DNA of 64,000 nucleotides, from the NCBI GenBank assembly GCA_030280995.1, contig JASXTE010000015.1, positions 26,158,501 through 26,222,500 of the forward strand, in the 5' to 3' direction. A program made the translations under genes and the position numbers. Origin of the DNA: Hemileia vastatrix. Its lineage: Eukaryota > Basidiomycota > Pucciniomycetes > Pucciniales > Zaghouaniaceae. Below are positions 45,719-57,024 of this stretch, one piece after another; position 1 is the stretch's first letter, and every line of letters begins with the position of its first letter. Under the pieces are notes generated by a model that searched no databases, was not told the origin of the DNA, and was given only the letters and a program-made list of their open reading frames with translations.

Positions 45719-46761
45719 ATGAATACTAGAAGTACCAATCCTACCACTGAAACTACCGCCAACATTGTGGACGCAATTCGACAGTTCGTGCGCACTCAGC
45801 CCCCTGCTGCTTCACCAACAATGCCCATAACTACACTGATGGAAGAGACAAGATGCACCTGCTGCATTGAAAATGGCATAACTCCTTGTCATTTCTCAAA
45901 AACCCGTCGTGGCAATAATTTCTTCACTGTAAGTCATCTTATCTTTCCTTCCTTGTTGTTACTAACCTTTCTTTTCTTTCCCTTTTTTTTGTTTTAGTCA
46001 TGCAATTACTGCAAGACTCGCAAAAAGAAGTGTAGTTACGATGGGCCACCCACCATTGCACGCCTGGACCCTAACACCTCCACTACTAACATGATGAGTA
46101 AAATGACCATCAAGCGCCTGGCGCCTGCTCCTGTTACCCCACCTGGTAACAAAAAAACCAGGGTTGGTTACCGCGAACCTACACCCAGTAGCATCGCTTC
46201 TGTCCCAAGATCTCTCTTTTCAGAGGAGAGTACCGTAAGTCTTCTTTTTTTACTTCTTCCTTTCTTAATCCTAACATTTCCCTTCTTTTTTTATATCAGA
46301 ATGCGCCAGGCACACCTTATGCTGAAACGCCACCACCACCAAACGTTCCTCTATTCCTTCCAGCCTTGGAAGAAGATCCCGTCTGGGATACCGCTCCTAT
46401 TCTGGAGTGTACTCCTTGTACACCCACCCCTGACTGGACAATTATGCAGCCGGTCTTCGATACAATCGTCCCGGACAAATGGACCGTCGAAACTACTCCG
46501 GTCACTGATGATGAAGAGCCTGCTGCGGCTCAAAACTGGGAATTTGCAGAGCACGTTGCCTGCGCACCATACGATGCAACCATGCGTCGTATGAACAATA
46601 TGATAGTCGCCGTCAAAAAATTTCTCAAGGTGGTCCCGGTCTATACTCGCGCCGAGTATGACAAAAGAAAAAAGCTAGTCACCACCTTGCAGCAAAACAT
46701 GCAAGAGGCTGTTTATGACTGGGCTTTCTGCGTTCCAATCTTTGAGGATGCAGAATACTAA
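45719..46761 (+). CDS. Antisense zinc-cluster protein 1 of TE-D (302 residues, three exons)
   Basis: Exons 45719-45928, 45998-46234 and 46300-46761; introns of 69 and 65 bp start GTAAGT and end TTTTAG and TATCAG. The joined frame has no stop for 302 codons. Residues 46-82 hold six cysteines spaced C-X2-C-X7-C-X14-C-X2-C-X6-C (CTCCIENGITPC ... CNYCKTRKKKC). This resembles the GAL4-type Zn2Cys6 cluster with a longer middle loop, and the first intron falls in that loop. A basic stretch (GNKKTRVGY) follows. The acidic/aromatic middle contains ECTPCTPTPDWTIMQPVFD, and the C-terminus is helical (AVKKFLKVVPVYTRAEYDKR). Likely a DNA- or RNA-binding regulator; function unknown. It is oriented against gag-pol, so its introns cannot be removed from the element RNA and survive retrotransposition. 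Confidence 0.82.
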
Positions 46762-47157
46762 AAAAAAACTTCCTTGTATATAGTACCTGTAAATTGTATA
46801 TTATCTTGTAAAAAGAAAACTGTAATATTATTATTTTATTTTCACTTAATTTTCCTGTGAAAATTCTACAACTGCGAGATGAGTTGCCTTCAGAAATTAT
46901 CATCCTTTTTTTTAAGCAGCACCCTTCTACTAAATACTTGAGATCGTTGCTACTTTCTATAGCAGCAAATACTTCCCCTGCGTTGAAGATGCATTAGCTC
47001 TATTGTAATCTTCAGATCTTCACAATATATGACTTTCCCTTGACTGCGACAGATTTGCCTTTCCTTGGGTCCTTCATTATGACAAAAATTTTTCCCTATC
47101 TTCTTAGAAACCATCCGGCGCTCAAGTCAAATATGGCGCACTGGTGACTTCTCTACA
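46762..47157 (+). other. Spacer between the two antisense genes
   Basis: No gene. It should hold the 3' end of the first gene and the promoter of the second. The first 80 bp is AT-rich (TTGTATATTATCTTG). Confidence 0.5.
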
Positions 47158-48014
47158 ATGCCATGTTATCTTATAAATAACCCTTCTAATAACCTAGATC
47201 TCTTTCATCCAAATATTATGACTCAATATCGTACCATCCCAAAAGATCAAGCGCGCTTGTTTTGTAAACGCCGCAACTTCCATTGTACATTTTCTAAACC
47301 ACGGGGGTATGCCTCCTTTAGACCTGCCTGTGACAATTGCTTTAGATACCACAGAACTTGCAACATCTCTTTAAACCAGAATACTCCTCCGCCTGCTGGT
47401 TATATCCGCTTTCCACCTAGCTCTTCTAGTAGCGCTCCCACAGCTACAACCACTATTCCCACTATTTCCACTAATAATAATGTTCCTTATGAATCTTCAA
47501 CACTTCCTAGTTTTCCCAGGCGCAAAATATCTATTCAGCCTAGCGCTACACCTTCTGCCACTCCAAGCTCTAATGCTTCTATGCGCTCAGGCTCCACTGC
47601 AGCTGCTCCTGACGCGGTTACCATTACTTGGCCATCAGCGCACCCACAAAACTTATTAGCAAGTAAGTATCCTTTATTATACTTATGCTTCCTTTACCCG
47701 CTGACTCTTTTTCAGGCATCAATGAATCCATCTCCCTGGGATGGGTTCCTATTCCTTTACCCTTTGTCCATTCCATGCGAATGTTTTCTAGACTTCGTCT
47801 TATATATGATGCTATGTCTCTATCCTACTCTAACGCACCAGCTTTTTCTGACGCTGAACTTGAAGCTCGCTATACCCATATGGAAATGATAGGTCAACTA
47901 ATGAACAAAATCAGCTCATCAACTATTCTTGGATTCCCCACCAATCCCCGCCGCTTCTTCATTCCTGAAGACTGGAAAGGATATCCTATTAGCTTTCACT
48001 CTGATACTGAATAG
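47158..48014 (+). CDS. Antisense zinc-cluster protein 2 of TE-D (two exons)
   Basis: Exons 47158-47662 and 47716-48014; the 53-bp intron starts GTAAGT and ends TTTCAG. 267 residues from the first ATG or 247 from the ATG at 47218, which I find more likely because homology to protein 1 begins shortly after. The cysteine block C-X6-C-X14-C-X2-C-X6-C (CKRRNFHCTFSKPRG ... CDNCFRYHRTC) has the same spacing and the same FSK after the second cysteine as protein 1, but lacks its first cysteine. A serine/threonine/proline-rich linker follows, then a C-terminal part with SINESISLGWVPIPL and FPTNPRRFFIPEDWKGYPIS. Probably a diverged duplicate of protein 1 in its N-terminal half; I recognise no family for the C-terminal half. 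Confidence 0.8.
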
Positions 48015-48622
48015 CCCACTAGCGCTTTTCCTTATGAGCCTCCTCTGTCCATTCTCCCTGTACATAGTCTTCGTATATTTTTCGTGCTATGCCTTCACAT
48101 AATCTTTTTAGACATGGCGCTCTTTTATTACACCTGTCTTCCATACTTTTAGAGCGCCTAACTTTGCTCCCTCTACTTTCTTTAAAAGACTGTAAACCCA
48201 AAAAAAAAATCATAAATAAACCTTCATATCGTAAAACTTTACTGCCTTTACTGCGATACAGCAATATACCATGTAAAATAAGAATTGAACTATAGAGTGC
48301 CTCATTTATAAATTGCTATTCCACTCCTGGTTAGTTAACCCATTAGCTAAATCCCCAGCGTTTTTTGCGCTTACATGTTACACATCTCCTTTAATCCAAT
48401 TACCAATTTTGTCATGTCCCCTCAAACGATGAAAATATAAGATTTTATTTTCCTCTGCACCCTCATCTAAGCGCTTGTGCCAGTTGCCTGTTCAGCCATA
48501 GTCTGCCTAACTTCCAGTTAGCACCCTCTATCCGTCACAATTGTGTCAAAAAGCCTCCTGTGAGTCCTCTTAGAAAAACAAAACTTAACATAACTTGTTA
48601 GTTTAACCTCTTCCCGGAGGTA
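48015..48622. other. Spacer between antisense gene 2 and the end of pol
   Basis: No supported gene. The two gene sets converge here. Confidence 0.5.
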
Positions 48623-50632
48623 TTATTCTGGTAGTTTTTCCTCATTCCGGAGGTTATCTTGTATCAGTGGAACACCCCTTGGGTAGAATCTTTTGATCTG
48701 ATCTTCAGCCACACATCGCTTCCACTCAGTACCATCTAACTCATCCATTAAATAAGACCCTCCAGTTATCTGCTTTCTTATCCTATACGGACCGTTCCAT
48801 CTGTCAGAAAACATCTTGCCCCATTGGCTTTCTAAACTTCTATTATAAACCAAAACCAAATCTCCTGAATTCAATGGCTTCCTTAACCTATGCACTAAAC
48901 GCTCATCCCAATATTTAACTGACTTGTCACGGATCTGCATCATTCTTTCATACGCCTTCTCCACAGACTCGTCTTTCCTTTTAAGTTGCGCTACCCTCGC
49001 TAGAATTAAATCTTCAGTTGAGCGCACTTGATCCCAGTCACATCCTAGAAATGATCCAGCCTCCAGATCAATAGGTAATACCACCCTTTTACCAAACATC
49101 AGTTCATAAGGTGAAAACCCTGTTGTCCTTTTAACTGAAATCCTGTCCGCAAACAAAACTAATGGCAAATATTTATTCCATTTTTCCCCATTATTTTCAC
49201 ATAGTTTAACTAGCGCATCTTTTATAACTTGATGCCCTCTTTCTACAATTCCCTCTGCTTCAGGATAATATGGTGTTTCAACTTGTAACTTTGCGCCAAT
49301 ACCTTTTACTACCTCTTGGAATTCTCCAGAAAATTCAGCACCACCATCTACGGTTACCATCTTCATTACCCCATACCTGTAAATCCATTCTTTCTTCAAA
49401 AATTCAGCTACGTTACTCACCTTGAGATTTACCAACGGCACTGCTTCAATCCATCCTGATAGATAATCCCTGGCTACTACCAAGTATTTAAAGAGTCCTT
49501 CTTTTATATGAACTGCATCTAAACTGACCCTACCAAAAACATTATCTTTGCCCGTCGCTCTTCCTTTCTCTTTTGGCTTTCTGTAACTCCTGCGCTGACA
49601 TTCAGGACAAGATTTAACCAAATCTCTTACTTCATTTTTCATATTGGGCCACCAGAATCTTTCCCTAACTCTGCCATACGTCTCCTCTTGACCTCTATGT
49701 GCTAAATTCTCATGTAACTCGCTGAGTATCTTCTCCTTCCCTTCCCTAGTTTGAACAACTAACTGAGGGGACAAAGCTTGATTCTTCCATAACTTCCCAT
49801 TTTTAATAAAATAACCTTTAGCGCGCTTCTTAATGTTGCGCCAACCCTTTTCATTGCAAAAATCTGGTTGACTACTACCTTCCAAATATAACCTTGAAAA
49901 CTTTACTCCTTCATCAGTAGATGTGTTGTCTTCAGAATACTCCCCTTCTTCGAGATGAGTACTACTGTCTTGACATCCCCTTGAATCTTCTTCATCATCT
50001 GACTCTTCCACTACTTTGCCTTGTGCACTTCTTGTCGCTACATTAGCTTCAGCGTCCCCTAAATCCAGTTTCAGACTACCCTTGCTACAAACATCATCAC
50101 CAATATCCATTTTTATGTCTTTACGGGCCTTCCACATTACTAGTTTATTGTCATCACGGACAATACTGCCTGCTAGTTTATTGTCATTGCGGATGTTACT
50201 GTTAAATCTTTCATAACAATAATCTATCACATTTACCCATTTCTTATCTTCTTCCAATTCTTCTGCTTCCAAGTATTCTTCACACAGCGGTCTTCTTGAC
50301 AATGGATCCGGCATAGTGAACAATTTTCCTGGTTTATGAACTAAATCAAAAGAAAACAAATTAATCTGTGCTACCCGCCTTGTCATGGGCCCATCTGGTA
50401 AACTCGGGCTACTAATCATTTGTACCAGCAATAGTGCATCAACCTGCAGCTCAAAATGCTGCCCCCAAAGCATCCATTGTAGCTTCTTAAGAATCTTTGC
50501 TACTCCACATAACTCCAACTTGGACTGAGAGTACCTGGACTCCACTTTGGTAAAATTCTTAGACTCATAAAGGACAGGTCTATCATTACCTTCCTCATCC
50601 TCCTGCATCAAAACTGTGCCCACTGCGGACAC
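48623..50632 (-). pseudogene. TE-D RNase H and integrase
   Basis: RNase H with AVDSSVSAVGTVLMQ, ESRYSQSKLELCGVAK, HKPGKLFTMPDPLSRRP. A long acidic linker follows. Integrase finger LHENLAHRGQEETY ... CPECQRRS, catalytic SLDAVHIKEGLFKYLVVARD, KMVTVDGGAEFSGEF and YYPEAEGIVERGHQVIKDA. C-terminal part LVLVYNRSLESQWGKMFSDR, ending KRFYPRG plus 18 residues. No chromodomain. Open for 669 codons. It is called a pseudogene only because one TAA at about 50645-50650 cuts it from the RT in the same frame. Confidence 0.93.
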
Positions 50633-50647
50633 ACTAGAATCTACTGC

Positions 50648-52135
50648 TTAAGTAATTTTCCCAGCGCCTGGTCCATACTCCAATTTCTTCAAAAGAATGT
50701 CTTTCCCTAAAATCCTTTTCAATAACTCGAATGACTCCTCACCTTCATCCGTCCAATCCCATAATACATCTTTTCTTGTTAAGCGCTGTAAAGGTAAAGA
50801 CAACAAGGCAAAATATTGAATAAACATTCTTACATAGGTACAGATACCTAAAAACCCTCTAACTTCCTTAGTATTTCTTGGTCTCGGCCACGTAAGTACC
50901 TTATTCCTCTGTTTCTCAGCAACGACTCTCCCTTCCTTGCATACCACATGTCCCACTATATCTAGCGCTGGAACACAACAAGCAAATTTGGACCCAGAAA
51001 TCGTTAATCCTGCCTCCTCTATCCTAAATAGCACTCTTTCCAGAGTGATTGCATATTCCCAAACAAACTTTCTAATACGCAGATTCTCTGCTAACACTTC
51101 CCCATTGTAATCACTGGCTGGTCCTTTTATACCGCCATCATCAATGAAAATTCCCACATGTTCTGGAATTTCATCCTGCAATATCCACATCATCTGTGCT
51201 TGGTATACTGCCACAGAATTTGTTGCGCCTTGTGGTAACCTTGTCAACCTGAAGCGCCCCAGTGGTGTTTCAAATGTTGTCATGGGTCTGGATGATTCAT
51301 CCAATTTGCGCTCATCGTATCCTTCCATAATATCACCTAATCCATAACATGCACGTCCTGCAAAAGAATCCACAAACTCTTCTGGTGTTGGTGGCATCCC
51401 TACATCCTTTACTGTAACCTTGTTCATTTCCCAAAGATCATGAACAACCCTTAATTTACCATTATGTTTAACAACACAAAACACTGGACTTGAATAACTA
51501 GACATAGACTGTTCATACAAGCCAGACTTTAACCTTCCCCTAATTAATTCCGTATACTCTTCTCTTATGGCTGCTGGTATTGGAAAAGCCTTCTTCCGCC
51601 ACGGCGCATGAGGTATAACTGGAACAATATAAGGTTTACCATAAGAGTGTTTTAACAAACCTCTTTCCTCTTCTGAAAATGTAATAGCATTTTCCCTAAG
51701 AACCATAACGTGTAACAACAACTTCTTTTCTTCCTGCGATAACGAATCCTCTGGTCCAAAATTAACCATCTGAAGCCTTTCCATTGTAATCTTACCAGTA
51801 GGCGCAAAATCAGGCAGAAACTTCATTAAAGGGGTATCATAAGGATTCCTAGACAGCGCTGGCCTCTGCAAAGGAGGATTCAAATCAGGCATCTCTACAT
51901 TCACTGGTTTAACCTTAACAGCTACTGGTTTATACTTTGATGCAAAACAGCTCTTGCTGATTTCTTCATTAATTAAAATAAAACCCTTTTTAATATAACT
52001 AAGGGTTGCACCTAAATCCTGTTTTTGTCTTTTCTTTTTAATGTAACTATAAAAATATTCATAATCAAAGAAATTAAAAAGCTTAGGTATAATACATTCT
52101 ACAGTAGTATTCCCAAGACACCTATGAAGTACCAC
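50648..52135 (-). pseudogene. TE-D reverse transcriptase
   Basis: RVVHDLWEMNKVTVKDVGMP, FRLTRLPQGATNSVAVYQ and VGIFIDDGGIKGPASDY with the FIDD catalytic block as in TE-E. The connection TKEVRGFLGICTYVRMF leads into RNase H. Its N-terminal extension is joined to the protease by a frameshift between about 52207 and 52250, where both frames overlap. Confidence 0.93.
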
Positions 52136-52206
52136 TTTATGTATCCCTTCTTGTTGGACTGACTGGTTACTATCCGGGTTCCTCTCATCCTGGGAGATAT
52201 TAACAC

Positions 52207-53460
52207 CTAAAATGCCAGTCCCTTATGAAAATTTTGGCGCCTTCCTGGCAGTCGCCCTATCTTGTCATCTGAGACTTCCTCATAAAATTCTCTTTCTTTC
52301 TCTAACCACGCAGCTCCAGAGTACTTAGTTTCCCAGCCACCATCCTTGGGCGCTACTAAGATTGCTGTTACTGGAACACCATCTTCACCCATAATCCTTA
52401 TTCCAATAGTCTTATTCAAACAATAATCTATAGTTGCAAAATAATCCATTAAAAATGGTGTGCCTAAAACTGGTTTTACTACACCCATTGGAACATAAAA
52501 ATGTATATCCCTCGTTGCTCCTGCAACTCTAGTGCGTACATATTCTGCTACACCTATAACAGGTAATCTACCTCCACCAATTCCTGCAACAGTGCCTTCA
52601 CTGTCTTTATCAGGAAGACCTAACTCCACTTCATCATCCACTGACACCACATTGATTTGTGAACCTGTATCTACTAACGCTTTAATTTGCTTACCATTTA
52701 CAGTAATTGTTAAATACCCTAAGGGTCCTGCATAATGTGGCGCCCTAGGTATTCCAACAATTGGCTGAAATTTCTGTTGTTCAACATCAAACTCAGCGCA
52801 ATTAGCAATCCTTTGCTTCCTACACTTATCCACAATTCCATTCGCTACATCCGGCGCTACTGCTGTCAGCATCCCCAATGGAACAGAGACTGTAGTCTTC
52901 AAACATTGCACAACTAAATCCTTGGCTGCTTTAGGAAAATAAGAGTGAACCGGACGCTGCATTCTCCATTTAGGTTGAGTCGCCTTTGCACCAGCTTTCG
53001 CTCTTCCAGGTGGGTTCTTTGGTGTATTGTGCCTTGCTCCTGGAATTCCTTCAGCAGGTACTGCTCTTTGCTGTACTACCTCTGATTCCTCCAACCTTGC
53101 TGTTTGATCTTCTACCTGGTGATCCACGTCATAACCACCTGGTTCCATACCCTCCATTTCAACATCCTCCATAGGCGCAGGTTTATTCTCTCTAGTAGTA
53201 TACCCTACTTCCTCCATATCCTCTGGATTAGCATACCTACCGCCAGCCCTTCTTGGCCTAGCAACTGTAGGTGGGGCCATTTTCTTGTGCTTTGCTGCGA
53301 ACATCTCCAAACGCGCTGCGGTGAGTGGCACTTCAACTGCTCCCTCTTTTACTTTAAAATCCAGCACTGCGCAAGTAACTGCAAAATTGACTGACTTCGT
53401 ATCCTTGCCTTTTTCTTTAATTTCAGGATCTTTCCCTTGTTTTACATGCCTTCCATAGAC
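52207..53460 (-). pseudogene. TE-D protease
   Basis: LTITVNGKQIKALVDTGSQI: retropepsin with intact DTG. VLGTPFLMDYFATIDY is the second block. The frame is open upstream to about 53465, so it overlaps the end of gag by about 20 nt in the -1 frame. Confidence 0.9.
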
Positions 53461-54530
53461 TTTTTATTAATATGATCGATGACCATGGCTTGCATCCCTT
53501 GATCCTTGTCTTTAACAAGCTTAGTACTGTCTTCCAACATAAGCGTAGTCCCATCCTCATAAACTACCTTTTCCTCTTTATCCCTTTGAAGAGCGTTACA
53601 CCTCATCCTAGTATGCCCCTCTTTATTACAATAATAGCACACCATAGCAGAAAAAAGCGAAGGTTGAGGAGAACTCTTGGGCCTAAACAATTCTTTCCCC
53701 TTTGCCGCTTCAATTATCTTTTTCTCCAACTCATCAATCCTTGCCATAACTGAATCTGGCTCCTTAGTGAAAACTTTATCTTTAGGTGACGACGTCTGAG
53801 GAGGCAATCGTGCACCAGATGCATCTTCATTCATCTCCTCATTATCCAAAGCAACCCTATCTACGTTAGGCTCAACTCAATGCAACTTCATTTCAGCTTC
53901 CACCACCATTTCTACTTCTTCTAATCCAGGGTACTTATAATTTCTGTCCCTTTTTTTAACCAGTTTTCCTTCGTTATCCAAGCGCCTTTTTGCCCAGTCT
54001 TCAACTTCTGGCACTAACGCTTCACAAAACCAAGATAAAGACGCATTAGCATCACTAAAGTCTTCATTACTAACTAAATATTCCACTATTCGGTCGAAGT
54101 CTTCCCTAAAACTTTTAAATTTCTTAGGGTCTCGAACACCCCCTTTAGCTTTAACTCTTTTTACCAAGATATCCAGGTCCTTCATTGTGTACCTAGTTTC
54201 CTCGGTAACCTTTGGCCATCTCTTGAGCATCTTTTCTTTTAGCGCTGGCCGATCTTGCTTTTCATGCCCTTTTAGATCCTCTAAATTGTCTTTGCACTCA
54301 TTAGTTACAAAAAATAGTACTTGATGTACCATATCATATTCAGTCGCTCCATGACCTTCAGCTGCCTGTTCAAACCTGCGTAAAAACTTCCTGGTATTAA
54401 TTCCCGCAAAACACAAGCTTTCATCTTTACACCTAATGATCGTAGTTACCGTCTTTGGCAATGATGTCAAAGAATTGGGCAATTTAACCCTCTCCTGACA
54501 TCCCCTAGATGTAGTTGCAGTAGGATCCAT
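53442..54530 (-). pseudogene. TE-D Gag
   Basis: Starts MDPTATTSRGCQERVKLPNS at 54530, 241 bp inside the 5' LTR. Capsid region DMVHQVLFFVTNECKDNLED; zinc knuckle CYYCNKEGHTRMRC near the end. A single TGA at about 53874-53876 splits it, which a CGA-to-TGA change would explain. It ends in TAA at 53442-53444. Confidence 0.92.
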
Positions 54531-54750
54531 TCCCGAAATATAAAATTGAAACAGAGATCAAAAAATCACACACTTGGTAATTAAACCTGACTATATTCAC
54601 AATACATCCCTACGCTATCTTCTGATAACGGCTTATTGATCCACTTGTTGTAGACCCTACGACTCTTCCACTGAAGTGCCGGCTTGATTACGTCCTCTTG
54701 ACGAAAATCTAAAAACCAAACAATCTAATCAAAAATACTAGTTACAATTA

Positions 54751-54769
54751 TGCCACTGTTGGGACACCA
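54751..54769 (-). promoter_or_regulatory. TE-D primer-binding site
   Basis: On the sense strand TGGTGTCCCAACAGTGGCA begins 2 bp after the 5' LTR. The TGG start pairs with the CCA tail of a tRNA. Confidence 0.75.
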
Positions 54770-54771
54770 AT

Positions 54772-55966
54772 TGTAGACTGTTCTAAAGTACTAAGCAGTA
54801 GACACAATGCGAGATGGGTTGGTTCTCCTTTTCAATTTCTAAAAAGAAGAACCTGCCACTCTTATTTTTAAAGACAGTGCAATAATGTGTAACACTAATA
54901 TTTGATTAGAAAGTTTAAAAGATGAGATATGAGTCTTAGAGATCAGGAAAACAAGTATTACTATCTGGATATTTCTATTCTTAATAAGCGCTAATATCCA
55001 CAGCTACTCCCTCTTGAAGCGCTTTCTTTGAATATGCCTTATTATAGCAATAAAATAACTCTAATAATAGCTACTCCTACTAAACCTATATATTCTCTCT
55101 ATGTTGCGCTCTTTCACTATACTATATAAAATACACACACAGATGCACGAATGGTAAAAGACTCATAAATATCTATTTTATTTGCTATTCTAATTTTCTT
55201 ATATATATATATATTTCTCTTCTCTCTATCTATATATATTTTTCCAGTACTCAAGACACAGTTTGCTAGTGGATCTTCAGCGCTGGCTCTAGCACCATAT
55301 TAGTAAAACAATAGCTAATCTATTAGAAAACTATGCACACTGCTTGTAACAACTACGGCGCCTAAAACATATCCTATGATTACTAACGCTAGTATTAACT
55401 TGTTTCACTCATACTCCACATATGCGCTTTTGACTATACCTTTGCTTTTGTTTCAGCGCTATTTCCAGGTTTGACCCATTCCAACGCTGATCCTAGTTGC
55501 CTTGACTCTTGGGTAGTTTTGTGATTGAGTCCCCACTCTCCTTTCTTTAATACTAAGTTCATAGTCCTTACAATTCACTTAACTAGTTAGCCTACCTTAT
55601 TACCTGTTTCAGTAAGTTACCCAACTAGCTGAGGTACAGTATACTATGCACTTGAATCGTCCTTAAGCCATAACTCTTTCCTTAATGTGTAACACATAAT
55701 TATTGGAAAGTCCAAATCCATATTGTTTAGCGCTTTACGGTCCTAAATCAATAACACACAATTCCCCATTGTGTGGCACATCTCGCTACAAAATCCGAGC
55801 GCACAGACCCTTAATCCTTTTCTGCGCTTCCCTTTCCTTTGTTCTTTGAAACACGCAAATACATATTATATTTTAGCACTTCCTACTGCGCTAACTTCCT
55901 TTGTTCTTCCTGGACTATGCGCGCTGATTGGTCTAAAATTATGCTACCTGCGAGGCGCGTACCACA
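54772..55966 (-). repeat. TE-D 5' LTR
   Basis: 1195 bp; near-identical to 44425-45617. Followed by ACGG (55967-55970) and then the rest of the TE-C LTR. Confidence 0.96.
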
Positions 55967-55970
55967 ACGG

Positions 55971-56448
55971 TGTTAAAAACCTAAATACAGTAGTCTGAGA
56001 GAATAAAAGAATATTCCAGAAAAATATTTCCAATTAATAAGGTTGTTCCAAAAAGAAGGTGTCAGAAAATAGTATTGACTGTATATGACAGAAATAAATT
56101 AATGTATTTAAAATATACTGTAAATGTCAATTTTAAATAAGTTATATGAGTTTTTTGTAGGTAAATAGTTTTATTTGAATATTAAATTTTCATTTTAATT
56201 TATTTTAATATTAATTTCTATTTCTTTTAAGCTGTCATTGAGCATGGTGTTAGAAAATAGAAATATAAGGGACATTTAATATTAATTTTAATTATTCACT
56301 AACTTTACCATTTTGTAATTAGTTAATTTGTTATAGGTAAATTTAATGTAAATAAGTTATAATTAATAAAATTAAAATAATAAGGTGCCGCTACATCCCA
56401 GTAAATAGATAATTATTTTACTGGGTAAGTCTAGCAGCCTGGCTGACA
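55971..56448 (-). repeat. TE-C 5' LTR, right part
   Basis: Matches 36540-37017, ends TGACA, and is followed by the target copy CTCAC at 56449-56453. Confidence 0.93.
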
Positions 56449-56453
56449 CTCAC

Positions 56454-57019
56454 ATAGTTATTCATTATATTAATTCTATTTCTTTTTAGAATTTTATGGT
56501 GGGAAGGTAGTTGCTTATTCACGAGTTTAATTCATTGTTCTTATTTTGTATGTTTTTAATTAAAATTCTTTTACTTATTTTAACATTGTCTTACTCTTCT
56601 TTTAATACTATTGAACCACTCCAGAAGGTCCTCTTGCTTATAAAATGGCATTGAAAACCTCTCTGGTAGGGCATCACTTATTTACACTCATACTTTATCA
56701 TATTTTAAATATCATACAAATTATTATTATTTTTATTAGTGCTACAGTTCTAATCTAAATTTTATATAGTAATAAGGTTGCCATAAGTCTATTAACAACA
56801 ATAATTGATTGCCGCGCATTGAGATTTAACTTATTAAATTTATTAAATATCACTTAAATCTACTGTTGTGTCGTTACTTATAAAGTGTTGTTGTATTCTT
56901 TTCCATAAACTCAATTATATTTAATTTGTCATTTACTATTACAAACCTCTTCTTTATTTCCCTCTTCTACCTCTTCTTTTGTCCTTCTTTTCCTCCCTCT
57001 TCTAGATGACCCCCTGATA
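56454..57019 (+). repeat. TE-B 3' LTR, second part
   Basis: Matches 15938-16293 and then 27685-27868. Because TE-E is absent here, it shows the unoccupied TE-E target (GATTGCCGCGCATTG). Ends CTGATA, followed by GTAAA at 57020-57024. Confidence 0.92.
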
Positions 57020-57024
57020 GTAAA

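Larger units (their letters stand above)
44425..55966 (-). mobile_element. TE-D: young Ty3/gypsy element with two antisense genes
   Basis: 11.5 kb, inserted in the TE-C 5' LTR. LTRs 44425-45617 and 54772-55966 (TGTAGACTG ... ACCACA) are nearly identical in length (1193 and 1195 bp) and differ by few changes, so this is the most recent insertion of the nest. TSD ACGG at 44421-44424 and 55967-55970. The primer-binding site TGGTGTCCCAACAGTGGCA is the complement of 54751-54769; the polypurine tract AGAGGGAGGA is beside the 3' LTR. gag-pol runs on the minus strand at 48623-54530. The 3 kb between pol and the 3' LTR carries two plus-strand genes with introns, both intact. CpG is frequent, above all as GCGC. 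Confidence 0.95.
36223..56448 (-). mobile_element. TE-C: Ty3/gypsy element of the TE-B family, split by TE-D
   Basis: Minus-strand element inserted in the TE-B 3' LTR, TSD CTCAC at 36218-36222 and 56449-56453. The LTRs run TGTCA ... TGACA: 3' LTR 36223-37017, 5' LTR 44107-44420 plus 55971-56448 (interrupted by TE-D). Its proteins match TE-B throughout, so B and C are two members of one family, one nested in the other. The candidate primer-binding site TTGAGGCCCTTTCC is just inside the 5' LTR and the polypurine run AGAGTGAGGGAG is beside the 3' LTR. Confidence 0.93.
15258..57019 (+). mobile_element. TE-B: Ty3/gypsy element, host of the nested insertions
   Basis: The oldest layer of the nest. 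Its LTRs start TGTCAG and end CTGATA (from CTGACA), and it is flanked by GTAAA at 15253-15257 and 57020-57024, 41.8 kb apart. The 5' LTR is 15258-16293 plus 27685-27868, split by TE-E. The internal region is 27869-35546. The 3' LTR is 35547-36222 plus 56449-57019, split by TE-C. Taking out the insertions leaves a normal element of roughly 9-10 kb. Just after the 5' LTR, TTGGAGGCCTTTCC (27870-27883) is a candidate primer-binding site; TE-C has TTGAGGCCCTTTCC at the same place. The purine run GAGTGAGAGAG before the 3' LTR is the polypurine tract. Confidence 0.9.
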
